The position numbers were made by a program, and so were the translations under genes. The notes below the pieces were generated by a model, which saw nothing but the letters and a program-made list of their open reading frames with translations, was not told the origin of the DNA and did no database searches. DNA of 64,000 nt from Albibacterium bauzanense (GTDB lineage Bacteria > Bacteroidota > Bacteroidia > Sphingobacteriales > Sphingobacteriaceae), in the NCBI RefSeq assembly GCF_004339765.1, contig NZ_SMGO01000001.1:744001-808000 (forward strand). The letters are read 5' to 3'. This document shows positions 17,508-27,112 of the stretch, piece by piece; the stretch's first letter is position 1; the number at the start of each line of letters is the position of its first letter.

Positions 17508-18485
17508 ATGAATGATATTTTAAGAGTTGGTATTGTAGGTTATGGAAATTTGGGGAAGGGCGTAGAATTAGCAATTTTGCAGAATCCTGATATGGAGTTA
17601 ATTGCAATTTTCACAAGAAGGCAGCCAGATGATTTGAATACCAATTCTAAAGTGATTTCTATTTCAAGGATAGAAGATTTTAAAGGTAAAATTGATGTAA
17701 TGATTCTTTGTGGAGGATCTGCGAAAGACTTGCCAGAGCAAGTAATAGTGATTTCTAAATTATTTAATACAGTAGATAGCTATGATACACATGCGAAGAT
17801 CCCGGAATATTTCAAACTGGTTGATGAAACTTCCAGATCCAGCAATAAATTGAGCCTTATTTCTACAGGCTGGGATCCGGGGTTATTCTCAATGGCTAGA
17901 TTGCTTGGTCAGAGCATTTTACCGCAAGGTGAAGATTATACTTTTTGGGGTAAAGGCCTAAGTCAAGGCCATTCAGATGCTGTAAGGCGTGTTCCTGGTG
18001 TTAAAAATGGAGTTCAATATACAATACCCATTGATAGTGCGATAGAAAGGGTTCGGGCTGGTGAAAACCCACAACTTTCGACTGCGGAAAAACATCAAAG
18101 GGTTTGTTATGTTGTTGCAAATGAAGGTGCCAATTTATCTGATATAGAAAACAACATTATTAAAATGCCTCATTACTTTGATGAATATCAGACTACTGTT
18201 AATTTTATTAATGAAGAAGAGTTATTAGCGAATCATTCGGGAATGCCTCATGGAGGGGTTGTTTTTCGTTCAGGCATTACGGGCAATGGTTCAAAACAAA
18301 GAATTGAATTCAGTTTAGCCTTAGAAAGCAATCCAGAATTTACAGCCAGCGTTTTAGTAGCTTATACAAGAGCTGTAGGAAAAATGGCGAAAGAAGGGCA
18401 AATAGGTGCTCGGACTGTTTTTGATATTCCTTTAGGATATTTATCTCCTAAGTCGCCTGAAGAGCTTAGAAAGTCTTTATTATAA
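17508..18485 (+). CDS. ddh: meso-diaminopimelate D-dehydrogenase
   Basis: A 325-aa NADPH enzyme that makes meso-diaminopimelate from tetrahydrodipicolinate and ammonia in one step, for lysine and peptidoglycan. Family features: N-terminal VGIVGYGNLGKGVE dinucleotide fold, STGWDPGLFSMARLL, and the substrate-site region WGKGLSQGHSDAVRRVPGV. Length matches the characterised Corynebacterium enzyme (about 320 aa). Single gene with its own upstream region. Confidence 0.93.
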   Translation: MNDILRVGIVGYGNLGKGVELAILQNPDMELIAIFTRRQPDDLNTNSKVISISRIEDFKGKIDVMILCGGSAKDLPEQVIVISKLFNTVDSYDTHAKIPEYFKLVDETSRSSNKLSLISTGWDPGLFSMARLLGQSILPQGEDYTFWGKGLSQGHSDAVRRVPGVKNGVQYTIPIDSAIERVRAGENPQLSTAEKHQRVCYVVANEGANLSDIENNIIKMPHYFDEYQTTVNFINEEELLANHSGMPHGGVVFRSGITGNGSKQRIEFSLALESNPEFTASVLVAYTRAVGKMAKEGQIGARTVFDIPLGYLSPKSPEELRKSLL

Positions 18486-18525
18486 TCTAGTCTGGTAAAT
18501 TTCATTTACATATACATAAGGTGGG

Positions 18526-18567
18526 ATTGAAAAAACACATTCTTTATTGATTAATTGTTTTTTCAAT
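18526..18567. terminator. Putative bidirectional terminator between ddh and uxuA
   Basis: Arms ATTGAAAAAACA (18526-18537) and TGTTTTTTCAAT (18556-18567) with an 18-nt loop lie between convergent genes; the right arm is inside the last codons of uxuA. The stem is AT-rich, hence modest confidence. Confidence 0.4.
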
Positions 18568-19710
18568 TCCCAACTCAAGTCCTCTTAATTCAGCTAAACC
18601 TTTTAATCTTCCAATAGCTGAGTAACCAGGATTGGTGATTTTATTTAAATCATCAAGCATTTGATGCCCATGATCAGGCCGAAAAGGAATAGGCACCTCT
18701 CTTTGTTGATTAATTGCTATTAATTCTTTCATTACGCCGTGCATATCTACATCACCAGTGAGATGATCAGATTCATAAAAATTCCCATCTGCATCTTTTT
18801 TTACGTTTCGTAAATGTGCAAAATAAACTCTATGTCCTACTGCTTTCAGTATTTCTACAGGATCATTATTGCTATTTGCACCCAGAGATCCTGTACATAA
18901 ACAAATACCGTTTGAAGGGTGATCTACAGATTCGATAATGTGCAATAAATCCTCTTTGGAACTTGCTATCCGAGGTAATCCAAGAATAGAATATGGTGGA
19001 TCGTCTGGATGAATCGTCATTTTAATATTCAATTGCTGACAAGTATCCATAATAGACTGCAAGAAGTAGGCTAAGTTTTTACGTAAGCCATCGAATCCAA
19101 TCTTTTTATATATTTCAATACTTTCTGTCAATTGATCAATGGTAACGCCTCCTTCAGTAGGAACACCCATTAGTATATTTTCTTTAAGTACTTGAACTTC
19201 AACTGGAGTCATCTTTGCAAACTTACTCTGTGCCTGCTGAACTACTTTTTCGGGATAGTCACGATCTGCATTTTCTCTCTTCAAGATAAATAAATCAAAA
19301 ATGGACAGATCAACCCAATTAAAGTACAACGCTTTTGCGCCATTGGGCAACATATAGTCTAATTCGGTGCGTGTCCAATCAAGAACAGGCATAAAATTAT
19401 AACATACTGTTTGAAGTCCACAAGCAGCCAGGTTTTGTAGAGTTTGCCGATAATTAGACAAATATAATTCACAATTGCTGCCTCTCGTTTTTATCTCTTC
19501 ATGTACGGGTACACTTTCTACTACTACCCATTGAAGTCCGGCCTTCTCTATAATTTGTTTTCTTTCTGATATTTCTTCAATAGACCATACTTCGCCATGT
19601 GCTACTTGATGCAATGCAGTCACAATACCTTCTGCGCCTGCTTGTTTAATATCTTGTAAAGTTACCGGATCGTTTGGACCATACCATCTCCAACTTTGTA
19701 ATAAAGCCAT
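18544..19710 (-). CDS. uxuA: Mannonate dehydratase
   Basis: A 388-aa TIM-barrel enzyme converting D-mannonate to 2-keto-3-deoxygluconate in glucuronate catabolism. UxuA signatures: WRWYGPNDPVTL at the N-terminus, VVESVPVHEEIKTRG, NFMPVLDWTRTEL, KMTIHPDDPPY, and the C-terminal RNVKKDADGNFYESDHLTG and FRPDHGHQML with metal-binding His and Asp. It follows the SDR gene by 30 bp in one operon. A 14-bp LacI-type operator lies upstream of the pair. Links directly to the glucuronic acid released by the GH67 and GH115 enzymes next door. Confidence 0.95.
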   Translation of the reverse strand: MALLQSWRWYGPNDPVTLQDIKQAGAEGIVTALHQVAHGEVWSIEEISERKQIIEKAGLQWVVVESVPVHEEIKTRGSNCELYLSNYRQTLQNLAACGLQTVCYNFMPVLDWTRTELDYMLPNGAKALYFNWVDLSIFDLFILKRENADRDYPEKVVQQAQSKFAKMTPVEVQVLKENILMGVPTEGGVTIDQLTESIEIYKKIGFDGLRKNLAYFLQSIMDTCQQLNIKMTIHPDDPPYSILGLPRIASSKEDLLHIIESVDHPSNGICLCTGSLGANSNNDPVEILKAVGHRVYFAHLRNVKKDADGNFYESDHLTGDVDMHGVMKELIAINQQREVPIPFRPDHGHQMLDDLNKITNPGYSAIGRLKGLAELRGLELGIEKTINQ

Positions 19711-19740
19711 GTTCGTTAAATTATATATGTAATATAGCTT

Positions 19741-20562
19741 TTAAACACCACTATAGGCATTAAAGCCCCCATCTACTAATATTGTTTCTCCACTAACAAA
19801 ACCAGAAGCGTCGCTTAACAGGTAAATGAGCGTTCCGCTTAACTCTTCGGGTTTTCCCAAACGCTGATAAGGGGTATTATTTATATAGCGCATTGTTCTA
19901 TCTGTATAAGTGCCGTCAGAATTAATTAACAAATCTCGGTTTTGGTCTGTAAGAAACACTCCGGGAGCAATAGCATTTACTCTCACTCCTCCCCCATACC
20001 TTAAGGCAAGTTCAGTAGCCATCCATTTGGTATAAGCTTCAATAGCCGATTTTGCCATGGTATAGCCCAAAACACGAGTAATGGATTGCTGAGCAGCTAA
20101 GGAAGATATATTCACGATAGAACCTTTCCCCTTTTCTGCTATTACTTTTCCAAAAATATGTGTCGGAATCACTGTTCCAAATAAATTCAAGTCAACGGCC
20201 TGACGCGTATATTCGATCTTTGCATCAAACAAATTTTGATCAGGCTGAATAACCGCACCTGCAATATTGCCACCAGCAGCATTGACCAGTCCATCAATTG
20301 TACCCCAAGTGTTTATAATTTGCTCTTTGGCAGCATAAATCTGCTCTTCTATTAAAACATCCGCCAATATAGAAAACGCTTCTCCACCTATTGCCTTTAT
20401 TGCGGCTACTCTTTGATCTGCACGTTCTCTATTTCTTCCCAATACTACAACCTTCGCTCCTGCCCTGGCTACATCCAATGAAAATGATGCACCTAATATT
20501 CCCGTTGCTCCAGTAATTACAATTACCTTATCTTTCAACGAGAACTGATTTAACTCTTCCAT
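19741..20562 (-). CDS. SDR oxidoreductase, probable fructuronate reductase (UxuB role)
   Basis: A 273-aa short-chain dehydrogenase: TGATGILG cofactor loop (about 18-25), NAAGG, catalytic Tyr and Lys in GYTMAKS, and a C-terminal DGGFNAYSGV. It is unlike the long-chain UxuB of E. coli. In Bacteroidota and Bacillus relatives, an SDR next to uxuA takes the D-fructuronate to D-mannonate step. Its position as first gene of a uxuA operon under a LacI operator supports this. Alternative: a KduD-like or gluconate-5-dehydrogenase activity. Confidence 0.8.
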   Translation of the reverse strand: MEELNQFSLKDKVIVITGATGILGASFSLDVARAGAKVVVLGRNRERADQRVAAIKAIGGEAFSILADVLIEEQIYAAKEQIINTWGTIDGLVNAAGGNIAGAVIQPDQNLFDAKIEYTRQAVDLNLFGTVIPTHIFGKVIAEKGKGSIVNISSLAAQQSITRVLGYTMAKSAIEAYTKWMATELALRYGGGVRVNAIAPGVFLTDQNRDLLINSDGTYTDRTMRYINNTPYQRLGKPEELSGTLIYLLSDASGFVSGETILVDGGFNAYSGV

Positions 20563-20652
20563 GTTTTTCTTAATCGATTTTTATTTTCCTATAAACAACA
20601 ATAGCAATTCCTTTAAATTAATAAATCTACATCTATATCTTTTATACAGCCT

Positions 20653-20666
20653 TGCAACCGATTGCA
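20653..20666 (-). promoter_or_regulatory. LacI-family operator upstream of SDR-uxuA
   Basis: TGCAACCGATTGCA, a TGCAA-N4-TTGCA palindrome with the CG centre typical of LacI/GalR regulators. On the minus strand it reads into a possible promoter: TTG at 20657-20655, then 19 nt, then TAGATGTA, a weak -7 match. Confidence 0.75.
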
Positions 20667-20882
20667 TAAAAGTATAACATTTATTTAAAATAACAAAGAA
20701 CGAATTAAATATTCCGTTCGTATTTTCTGATAATGAATTGAAAGTTTTAACAACTAATATAATGTTTACCTTGCTCTATTCTAAAGATTTTTATACTTTA
20801 ATAAAAACATTTGGACATAACACCTAACTTACCCGAGGCCTTTGCAATATAATTTAAGTAAATATAAGAAAACATTATTTTA

Positions 20883-20896
20883 TGCAATCGGTTGCA
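20883..20896 (+). promoter_or_regulatory. LacI-family operator upstream of lacI
   Basis: TGCAATCGGTTGCA, the exact reverse complement of the site at 20653, 52 bp before the lacI start codon. Suggests autoregulation of lacI-GH67-GH115. Confidence 0.8.
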
Positions 20897-20922
20897 AACA
20901 ATCATTATTCTTTGTACTTTTA
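20892..20922 (+). promoter_or_regulatory. Predicted promoter of the lacI-GH67-GH115 operon
   Basis: TTG at 20892-20894 (inside the operator), 20 nt, then TACTTTTA at 20915-20922 (consensus TAnnTTTG). The susC promoter near 32356-32386 has the same geometry relative to its operator. Confidence 0.6.
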
Positions 20923-20948
20923 AAACGTGATACTAACCAATTAACCAT

Positions 20949-21989
20949 ATGGCTAAAAAAGAAATAACAATATATGATATAGCTAAACAGCTAAACATTT
21001 CGCCGACAACAGTAAGCAGAGGTTTAAATGATCATCCGGCTATAAATATAAAAACTAAAACTAAGATAATGGATCTTGCAAAAGAATTAGATTATAGATC
21101 TAATAAGTTTGCAAGTAACCTAAGAAAACAGAGTACAAATACGATTGGAGTTATCGTTCCAAAGTTAGACAGTATGTTTATGTCTTCTGTAATTTCAGGA
21201 ATTGAAAAGATAGCTAATAATGCAGGATATAATTTGATTATCAGTCAATCATTTGAATCTGAAGAGAAAGAAAAAAACAATGCTGTCACTATGTTTAATA
21301 GCAGGGTTGATGGACTTATTGTTTCTTTATCTAATCAGACTAAAGATTTTAATCATTTTAAAACATTCATTAAAAAGGGTGTCCCCTTAATACTTTTTGA
21401 CCGTATTGCTGAAGACCTCCCGTCAACAAAGGTTATAATTGATAATTTCAAAGCCGGGTATACTGCAACCAAACATTTGATAGAACAAGGATGCAAGAAC
21501 ATTCTTCATATAACAAGTGACTTAAATAGAAATGTTTATAAAGACCGTTTTGAAGGTTATAAAAAAGCTCTTCTTGATCATGAAATAAGCTATAAACCAG
21601 AACTGTTTATTACAAATGACTTGAGTGAATCAGCAATCATCGATTGCTTCAAAAACGATGTACTAAAGAGGAAGACTTTGCCCGATGGTATTTTTATAAC
21701 CAGCGACTTTGCTGCTGCCCTGGCTATTACAACATTAAAACAGGCAGGCATCAGAGTTCCAGAAGACATTGCTATTATTGGCTTCAACAACGATTTGATT
21801 TGTAAAGTAACTGAACCGACTATCAGCACAATTAATTACCCGGGTAAAGAAATGGGTGAAAGTGTAGCACGCATCCTTGTAAATCATTTAAAAGGAAATG
21901 GGGATCTGGGTATTACAAATACAGTTGTATTAAATACTGATCTGGTTATTCGCAAATCTTCTTTAAAAAAGAACAAAAATAAAACCTAA
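20949..21989 (+). CDS. LacI-family transcriptional regulator of the glucuronoxylan locus
   Basis: A 346-aa regulator. The N-terminal helix-turn-helix ITIYDIAKQLNISPTTVSRGLN and hinge NKFASNLRKQSTNTIGVIVPK are followed by a periplasmic-binding-protein-like core ending with PTISTINYPGKEMGES. It probably binds the three TGCAAYCGRTTGCA sites at 20653, 20883 and 32382 and releases them on binding a uronate intermediate; the effector is inferred from the regulated genes. It is first in an operon with GH67 (5 bp gap). Confidence 0.9.
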   Translation: MAKKEITIYDIAKQLNISPTTVSRGLNDHPAINIKTKTKIMDLAKELDYRSNKFASNLRKQSTNTIGVIVPKLDSMFMSSVISGIEKIANNAGYNLIISQSFESEEKEKNNAVTMFNSRVDGLIVSLSNQTKDFNHFKTFIKKGVPLILFDRIAEDLPSTKVIIDNFKAGYTATKHLIEQGCKNILHITSDLNRNVYKDRFEGYKKALLDHEISYKPELFITNDLSESAIIDCFKNDVLKRKTLPDGIFITSDFAAALAITTLKQAGIRVPEDIAIIGFNNDLICKVTEPTISTINYPGKEMGESVARILVNHLKGNGDLGITNTVVLNTDLVIRKSSLKKNKNKT

Positions 21990-21993
21990 TAAT

Positions 21994-24129
21994 ATGAAAG
22001 CTACAAAACTCATTTTCTTACTTACTTTGTTAAACTTATCTGCCTTTGCTGATAATGGGTACCGATTATGGTTAAAATACGATGCAATAAATCAGACAAA
22101 AATTTTAGAAAATTATCGTGAAGAGATAAGTTCTATTTATTCATTCAAGTCGTCTGAAACTATCTCTATAGCTATAAACGAATTAGAAAATGGATTAGAA
22201 GGCCTTTTACAAAAGAAAGTTCAAAGCGACCCAACTATAAAACCAGGATCTATTGTTCTCCTTAAAGAAGAGGATCAGCCAACTCATAAAATAACTGTCG
22301 ATGTTCCGGATCACGAACATGGATATATCATTAAAAATACAATTATCGATCAGAAACCGGTAATTCTTATTAGCTCCAAATCTGATATAGGGATTTTATA
22401 TGGTGTTTTTAACTTTTTAAGAATACTGCAACAAGAATTACCTATAGAAAATCTATCTATTACAGAAGAGCCGAAAATAGAAAATAGAATCTTAAATCAT
22501 TGGGATAACCTGGACCGGACAGTTGAAAGGGGTTATGCAGGATTCTCTTTATGGAATTGGCAGACGCTTCCTGGCCATATAGAACAACGTTATATTGATT
22601 ATGCAAGAGCAAATGCATCAATCGGAATTAATGGTACGGTATTAACAAATGTTAATGCTAACTCAACCATATTGACGCCTGAATGGATTAAGAAAGTGAA
22701 AGCTCTAGCAGATACTTTCCGTCCATATGGTATAAAAGTTTACTTGCCAGCTCGGTTTAGCTCCCCTATTGAGCTTGGAAAATTGCCTACAGCCGATCCT
22801 TTAGATCCACAAGTGATTGAATGGTGGGAAAAGAAGGTGGCAGAAATTTATAAAGTAATCCCTGATTTTGGTGGTTTTATAGTGAAAGCAAATTCTGAAG
22901 GTCAGCCTGGTCCTCAAGATTATGGTCGCAATCATGCGGATGGTGCCAATATGTTAGCAAAAGCCGTGGCTCCTTTTAATGGTATCATTATGTGGAGAGC
23001 ATTCGTCTATAGTAACGAGGTTCCAGATGATAGGGCGAAACAAGCATACAATGAATTTAAACCTCTTGATGGGAAATTCGACAAGAACGTATTAGTCCAA
23101 GTTAAAAATGGAGCTATTGATTTTCAGCCGAGAGAGCCTTTTCATCCATTATTTGGAGCAATGCCTAATACTCCTTTAATGGTGGAACTACAAATAACAC
23201 AAGAATACTTAGGAATGTCTACCAACTTGGCTTATTTAGCAACCTTATTTGAAGAGAACTTAAAAGCTGACACTTATGCAAAAGGGAAAGGCTCAACCGT
23301 AGGGAAAATTACTGCTGGTAAGCTAGACAATCATTCGCTGTCGGCAATCGCCGGAGTTGCAAATATTGGTAATGATATAAATTGGACCGGCCATCCTTTT
23401 GCACAATCTAATTGGTATGCCTTTGGCCGTCTTGCCTGGGATTATGAGCTCAGTTCTGAAGAAATTGCTGACGAATGGATCCCAATGACTTTCAATACTG
23501 ACAAAGCTTCTGAAGACTCGATTAAAAACATGATGATGGGTTCCAGAGAAACTATTGTTAATTATATGACACCTTTGGGTCTTCATCATATAATGGGATG
23601 GAGTCATCATTATGGTCCGGGACCATGGATTAAAGATAAACCTAGAGCTGATTGGACATCAGTTTATTACCATCAAGCCGATAATAAAGGAATTGGTTTT
23701 GACAGAACTGCAACAGGAAGTAATGCTGTAGCGCAATATTTTCCAGAAGTGGCCCGACAGTTTGCCAACTTAGATACTTGTCCGGAAGAATACTTATTAT
23801 GGTTTCACCATCTTCCTTGGGACTATAAACTTAAATCGGGTGACATTCTTTGGGACGGAATTGTAAAGCATTATTATTTAGGAGCTGAACAAGTGAAAGG
23901 AATGCAAAATACCTGGAATGCTTTGGAAGGAAAAGTGGACGCAGAATGGCATCGCTCAGTTAAACAACTATTAGCCATTCAATATGAAGAAGCTGTATGG
24001 TGGAGAAACTCTTGTGTTTTATATTTCCAATCTTTCTCTAACAGGCCGATTCCTGCCGGTCTTCCTAAACCAGACCACGATTTGGAATATTATGAAAGTT
24101 TAGAATTTAAATATGTACCTGGCAATTAA
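21994..24129 (+). CDS. aguA: GH67 alpha-glucuronidase
   Basis: Secreted or periplasmic 711-aa enzyme removing (4-O-methyl-)glucuronic acid from the end of xylo-oligosaccharides. A signal peptide ends near LSAFA. The catalytic residues of characterised GH67 enzymes align well: Glu302 (KANSEGQPG) as acid, Asp376 (NGAIDF) and Glu404 (QITQEYLG); the Asp-Glu spacing of 28 equals that of the Geobacillus enzyme. C-terminal motifs HHYGPGPW and WFHHLPWDYKL are also typical. Four bases after lacI and 43 before GH115, so one operon. Confidence 0.95.
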   Translation: MKATKLIFLLTLLNLSAFADNGYRLWLKYDAINQTKILENYREEISSIYSFKSSETISIAINELENGLEGLLQKKVQSDPTIKPGSIVLLKEEDQPTHKITVDVPDHEHGYIIKNTIIDQKPVILISSKSDIGILYGVFNFLRILQQELPIENLSITEEPKIENRILNHWDNLDRTVERGYAGFSLWNWQTLPGHIEQRYIDYARANASIGINGTVLTNVNANSTILTPEWIKKVKALADTFRPYGIKVYLPARFSSPIELGKLPTADPLDPQVIEWWEKKVAEIYKVIPDFGGFIVKANSEGQPGPQDYGRNHADGANMLAKAVAPFNGIIMWRAFVYSNEVPDDRAKQAYNEFKPLDGKFDKNVLVQVKNGAIDFQPREPFHPLFGAMPNTPLMVELQITQEYLGMSTNLAYLATLFEENLKADTYAKGKGSTVGKITAGKLDNHSLSAIAGVANIGNDINWTGHPFAQSNWYAFGRLAWDYELSSEEIADEWIPMTFNTDKASEDSIKNMMMGSRETIVNYMTPLGLHHIMGWSHHYGPGPWIKDKPRADWTSVYYHQADNKGIGFDRTATGSNAVAQYFPEVARQFANLDTCPEEYLLWFHHLPWDYKLKSGDILWDGIVKHYYLGAEQVKGMQNTWNALEGKVDAEWHRSVKQLLAIQYEEAVWWRNSCVLYFQSFSNRPIPAGLPKPDHDLEYYESLEFKYVPGN

Positions 24130-24172
24130 GCTTTCATATTAATGAGATTTAGTGGCATCCAATTAAATTCTT

Positions 24173-27025
24173 ATGAAAAACTTACTATTTATATGTTTAT
24201 TAATTATTGGAAATACTTTCAATCTAAAGGCTGGCAGCGATCCATTTATATCTGATTATTATTCAAAAGGAAGCTTCGCAATTGCCCAAAAAGGAAAAGT
24301 AAGTCCGATAATAGTAAGTGACAATGATTATAAGGGTGTACTTAGAGCTGCAATAGATCTGCAAACAGATATTGAAAAAGTAACTGGAATAAAGCCAGGG
24401 TTAAACACCAATAATGCTAGCTATGCTATCATTATTGGTACTATTGGACATAGCGATGTTATTGACCAGCTAATTCGAGACAACAAAATAGATGTAACTG
24501 GTATAGCAGGTAGGTGGGAAAGTACACTCATTGAAGTTGTTAAAAATCCATTACCAAACGTGGATAGCGCATTAGTAATCGCGGGTAGTGATAAAAGAGG
24601 ATCCATTTATGGAATCTACGAAGTTTCTTATCAGATAGGCGTTTCTCCTTGGTATTATTGGGCTGATGTTCCTGTAAAGAAGCAAGATAATATTTATGCT
24701 TTAGCCGGCCGCCATCTTATAAATTCGCCTGCTGTGAAATACCGCGGTATTTTTTTAAATGATGAAGCACCAGCATTAACAGGCTGGGCGAAAAAAGAGT
24801 TTGGAGGCTTCAATCATCAATTTTATGAAAAGGTTTTTGAGCTTATACTTCGGTTAAAAGGAAATTATTTATGGCCGGCAATGTGGGGAAGCGCATTTAA
24901 TGATGACGATAAACTTAATCCGGTTAAGGCTGAAGAATATGGGATTGTAATAGGAACTTCTCATCATGAACCTTTAACCAGAGCGCATGATGAATGGAGA
25001 AGATATGGTTCTGACGAATGGGATTACAGTAAGAACTCTGAAAAATTGAAAGAATTTTGGGAGAGCGGCTTAAAAAGAACAATTGGTAATGAGCAAGTTA
25101 TCACAGTAGGAATGAGAGGTGACGGGGATGAGCCAATGACACAAGGAACAGCCACTGCCCTGTTAGAAAAGATTGTATCTGATCAAAGAGAGATCATTGA
25201 AAAGGTAAGTGGTAAACCTGCTAATGAAACCCCGCAAGTATGGGCATTATATAAAGAAGTTCAGGATTATTATGAAAAGGGAATGCGAGTTCCTGATGAT
25301 GTAACTCTTCTTTTATGTGATGATAATTGGGGAAATATACGAATGCTTCCAAAATTAAGTGAGGCACCACGAAAAGGTGGGTATGGTATTTATTACCATT
25401 TTGATTATGTTGGCGGACCAAGAAATTACAAATGGATTAACACCAACCCTATTCAAAAGGTTTGGGAACAGATGAACTTGGCTTATCGATACGATGCCAA
25501 CCAATTATGGATTGTCAATGTTGGAGATCTAAAACCAATGGAATTCCCTATTGAGTTCTTTTTGGATTATGCCTGGGATCCAGATGCTTTGCCTTATGAA
25601 AGGCTTATGGAATATACTATTAAATGGGCTAATAAACAATTCGGGAAGGAATATGCTTCTCAAATTGGATATCTAATAAACGAATACACCAAATATAATG
25701 GAAGAATAAAACCCGAACTTTTAAACGAAAACACATATAGCCTTGTAAATTACAATGAATTTGGTAGAGTTGTGAATGACTATAACCTTTTAGTAGACCA
25801 AGCAAATTTTATCTATAATAAAATACCAGAGGATCAAAAGGATGCTTTTTATCAATTGGTTCTTCATCCGATCTTAGCTTCTGCAAACTTAAATGAGCTT
25901 TATTATACGGTTGCAAAAAATCATTTATATGCAAAACAAAGAAGAAATAGCACAAATGAATTAAGTCAGAAAACAACGGAGCTTTTTGAAAAAGATTCAA
26001 TCATAAGTCATTATTATAATAAGGTTTTAGCGAATGGCAAATGGGATCATATGATGGATCAAACTCATATTGGATATACTTATTGGCAGCAACCTCCGGT
26101 AAACGTTATTCCAAAAACTGAAAAAATAGAAGTAACAAATAAAGGGGAAATGGGAGTAGCAATTGAAGGTAGTGAAACTTCATGGACGGGCAGAACAGAA
26201 ATAAACGAGGCTTTTCCTACTTTCTATTCAGTAAAAAATAAAAATCATTATATAGAGCTTTTTAATAAAGGGGTTCAACCTATTACGTACACTATCCAGG
26301 GACCAGATTACATTAATATTAGCCATCCAAAAGGCCAAATTACTGAAGAACAAAGAGTTCAATTAAGTATTAATTGGACCAAGGCACCCAAAGGCACCAA
26401 TTTATCAAAATTGACTATCAAAGGAAGTGATAATTCTGTTGTGGTGCTTACTATCCATACTGATAACACTGATGGTAATAGCCATCAAATCAATACCTTT
26501 ATAGAACAAAATGGTTATGTGTCAATGGAGAGTGTAAATTACAGCAAAGCTGTTAATAGCCGACCAATTTTTTGGAAAACACTTACTGATTATGGTAAAA
26601 CTTTAGGAGGAATGACTACTTTCCCTGTAACTACAAGCCCTCAAGAATTAACTAAAGACTCCCCTCATTTGGAATATGCGATTTATTTAAATAAATCCGG
26701 GAATTTCACTCTTCATAGTTATATATCTCCAACTATAGATTTTACGAACAGTGATGGATTAAAGTTTGCAGTTTCAATAGATGATGAAGAGCCTGTAATT
26801 GTTAATATTAGTGAAGATTATCAAGATAATAAAGCTTGGGGAAAGTCGGTTGCGGATAACATTAAGATATTCAAAACAAAGCTTCACTTCAATAAGCCAG
26901 GAAAACACACAATCAAATACAGGATGGTAGATGCTGGCGTTGTATTGCAGAAGCTAGTATTAGATACTGGTGGGTTGAAATCAAGCTTCCTTGGTCCGGA
27001 AGAGACCTTTGTAAGTATTCCATAG
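24173..27025 (+). CDS. GH115 xylan alpha-1,2-glucuronidase
   Basis: A 950-aa secreted enzyme (signal peptide ending near NLKA) that, unlike GH67, can remove glucuronic acid from internal xylose units of polymeric xylan. Family signatures: KRGSIYGIYEVSYQIGVSPW, the block YRGIFLNDEAP, LKGNYLWPAMWGSAF, MRGDGDEPM, and YHFDYVGGPRNYKW. The C-terminal part (about 650-950) is the usual pair of beta-rich domains. It ends the lacI-GH67-GH115 operon, just before a strong terminator. Confidence 0.94.
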   Translation: MKNLLFICLLIIGNTFNLKAGSDPFISDYYSKGSFAIAQKGKVSPIIVSDNDYKGVLRAAIDLQTDIEKVTGIKPGLNTNNASYAIIIGTIGHSDVIDQLIRDNKIDVTGIAGRWESTLIEVVKNPLPNVDSALVIAGSDKRGSIYGIYEVSYQIGVSPWYYWADVPVKKQDNIYALAGRHLINSPAVKYRGIFLNDEAPALTGWAKKEFGGFNHQFYEKVFELILRLKGNYLWPAMWGSAFNDDDKLNPVKAEEYGIVIGTSHHEPLTRAHDEWRRYGSDEWDYSKNSEKLKEFWESGLKRTIGNEQVITVGMRGDGDEPMTQGTATALLEKIVSDQREIIEKVSGKPANETPQVWALYKEVQDYYEKGMRVPDDVTLLLCDDNWGNIRMLPKLSEAPRKGGYGIYYHFDYVGGPRNYKWINTNPIQKVWEQMNLAYRYDANQLWIVNVGDLKPMEFPIEFFLDYAWDPDALPYERLMEYTIKWANKQFGKEYASQIGYLINEYTKYNGRIKPELLNENTYSLVNYNEFGRVVNDYNLLVDQANFIYNKIPEDQKDAFYQLVLHPILASANLNELYYTVAKNHLYAKQRRNSTNELSQKTTELFEKDSIISHYYNKVLANGKWDHMMDQTHIGYTYWQQPPVNVIPKTEKIEVTNKGEMGVAIEGSETSWTGRTEINEAFPTFYSVKNKNHYIELFNKGVQPITYTIQGPDYINISHPKGQITEEQRVQLSINWTKAPKGTNLSKLTIKGSDNSVVVLTIHTDNTDGNSHQINTFIEQNGYVSMESVNYSKAVNSRPIFWKTLTDYGKTLGGMTTFPVTTSPQELTKDSPHLEYAIYLNKSGNFTLHSYISPTIDFTNSDGLKFAVSIDDEEPVIVNISEDYQDNKAWGKSVADNIKIFKTKLHFNKPGKHTIKYRMVDAGVVLQKLVLDTGGLKSSFLGPEETFVSIP

Positions 27026-27040
27026 TTCAATTAACTAAGA

Positions 27041-27093
27041 AACACAAACAAGAATGGCCATTCAATAATTGAATGGCCATTCTTGTTTGTGTT
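27041..27093. terminator. Strong bidirectional terminator between GH115 and susD
   Basis: Perfect 25-bp stem (27041-27065 with 27069-27093), core AATGGCCATT, A-tract on the left and T-tract on the right. It serves the convergent GH115 (+) and susD (-) units. Confidence 0.85.
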
Positions 27094-27112
27094 AAAACTC
27101 AGAGTTCCGGAA

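Larger units (their letters stand above)
20563..20948. other. Divergent control region between SDR-uxuA and lacI
   Basis: 386 bp, AT-rich, no gene seen. It holds two LacI operators (20653-20666 and 20883-20896) about 230 bp apart, one for each divergent unit, which could allow looping by a tetrameric regulator. No other structure was recognised between them. Confidence 0.7.

Noticed and set aside
23323-23610. 95-codon minus-strand frame inside GH67
   Set aside because: Lies wholly within a strong gene; composition is that of the reverse strand of coding DNA.
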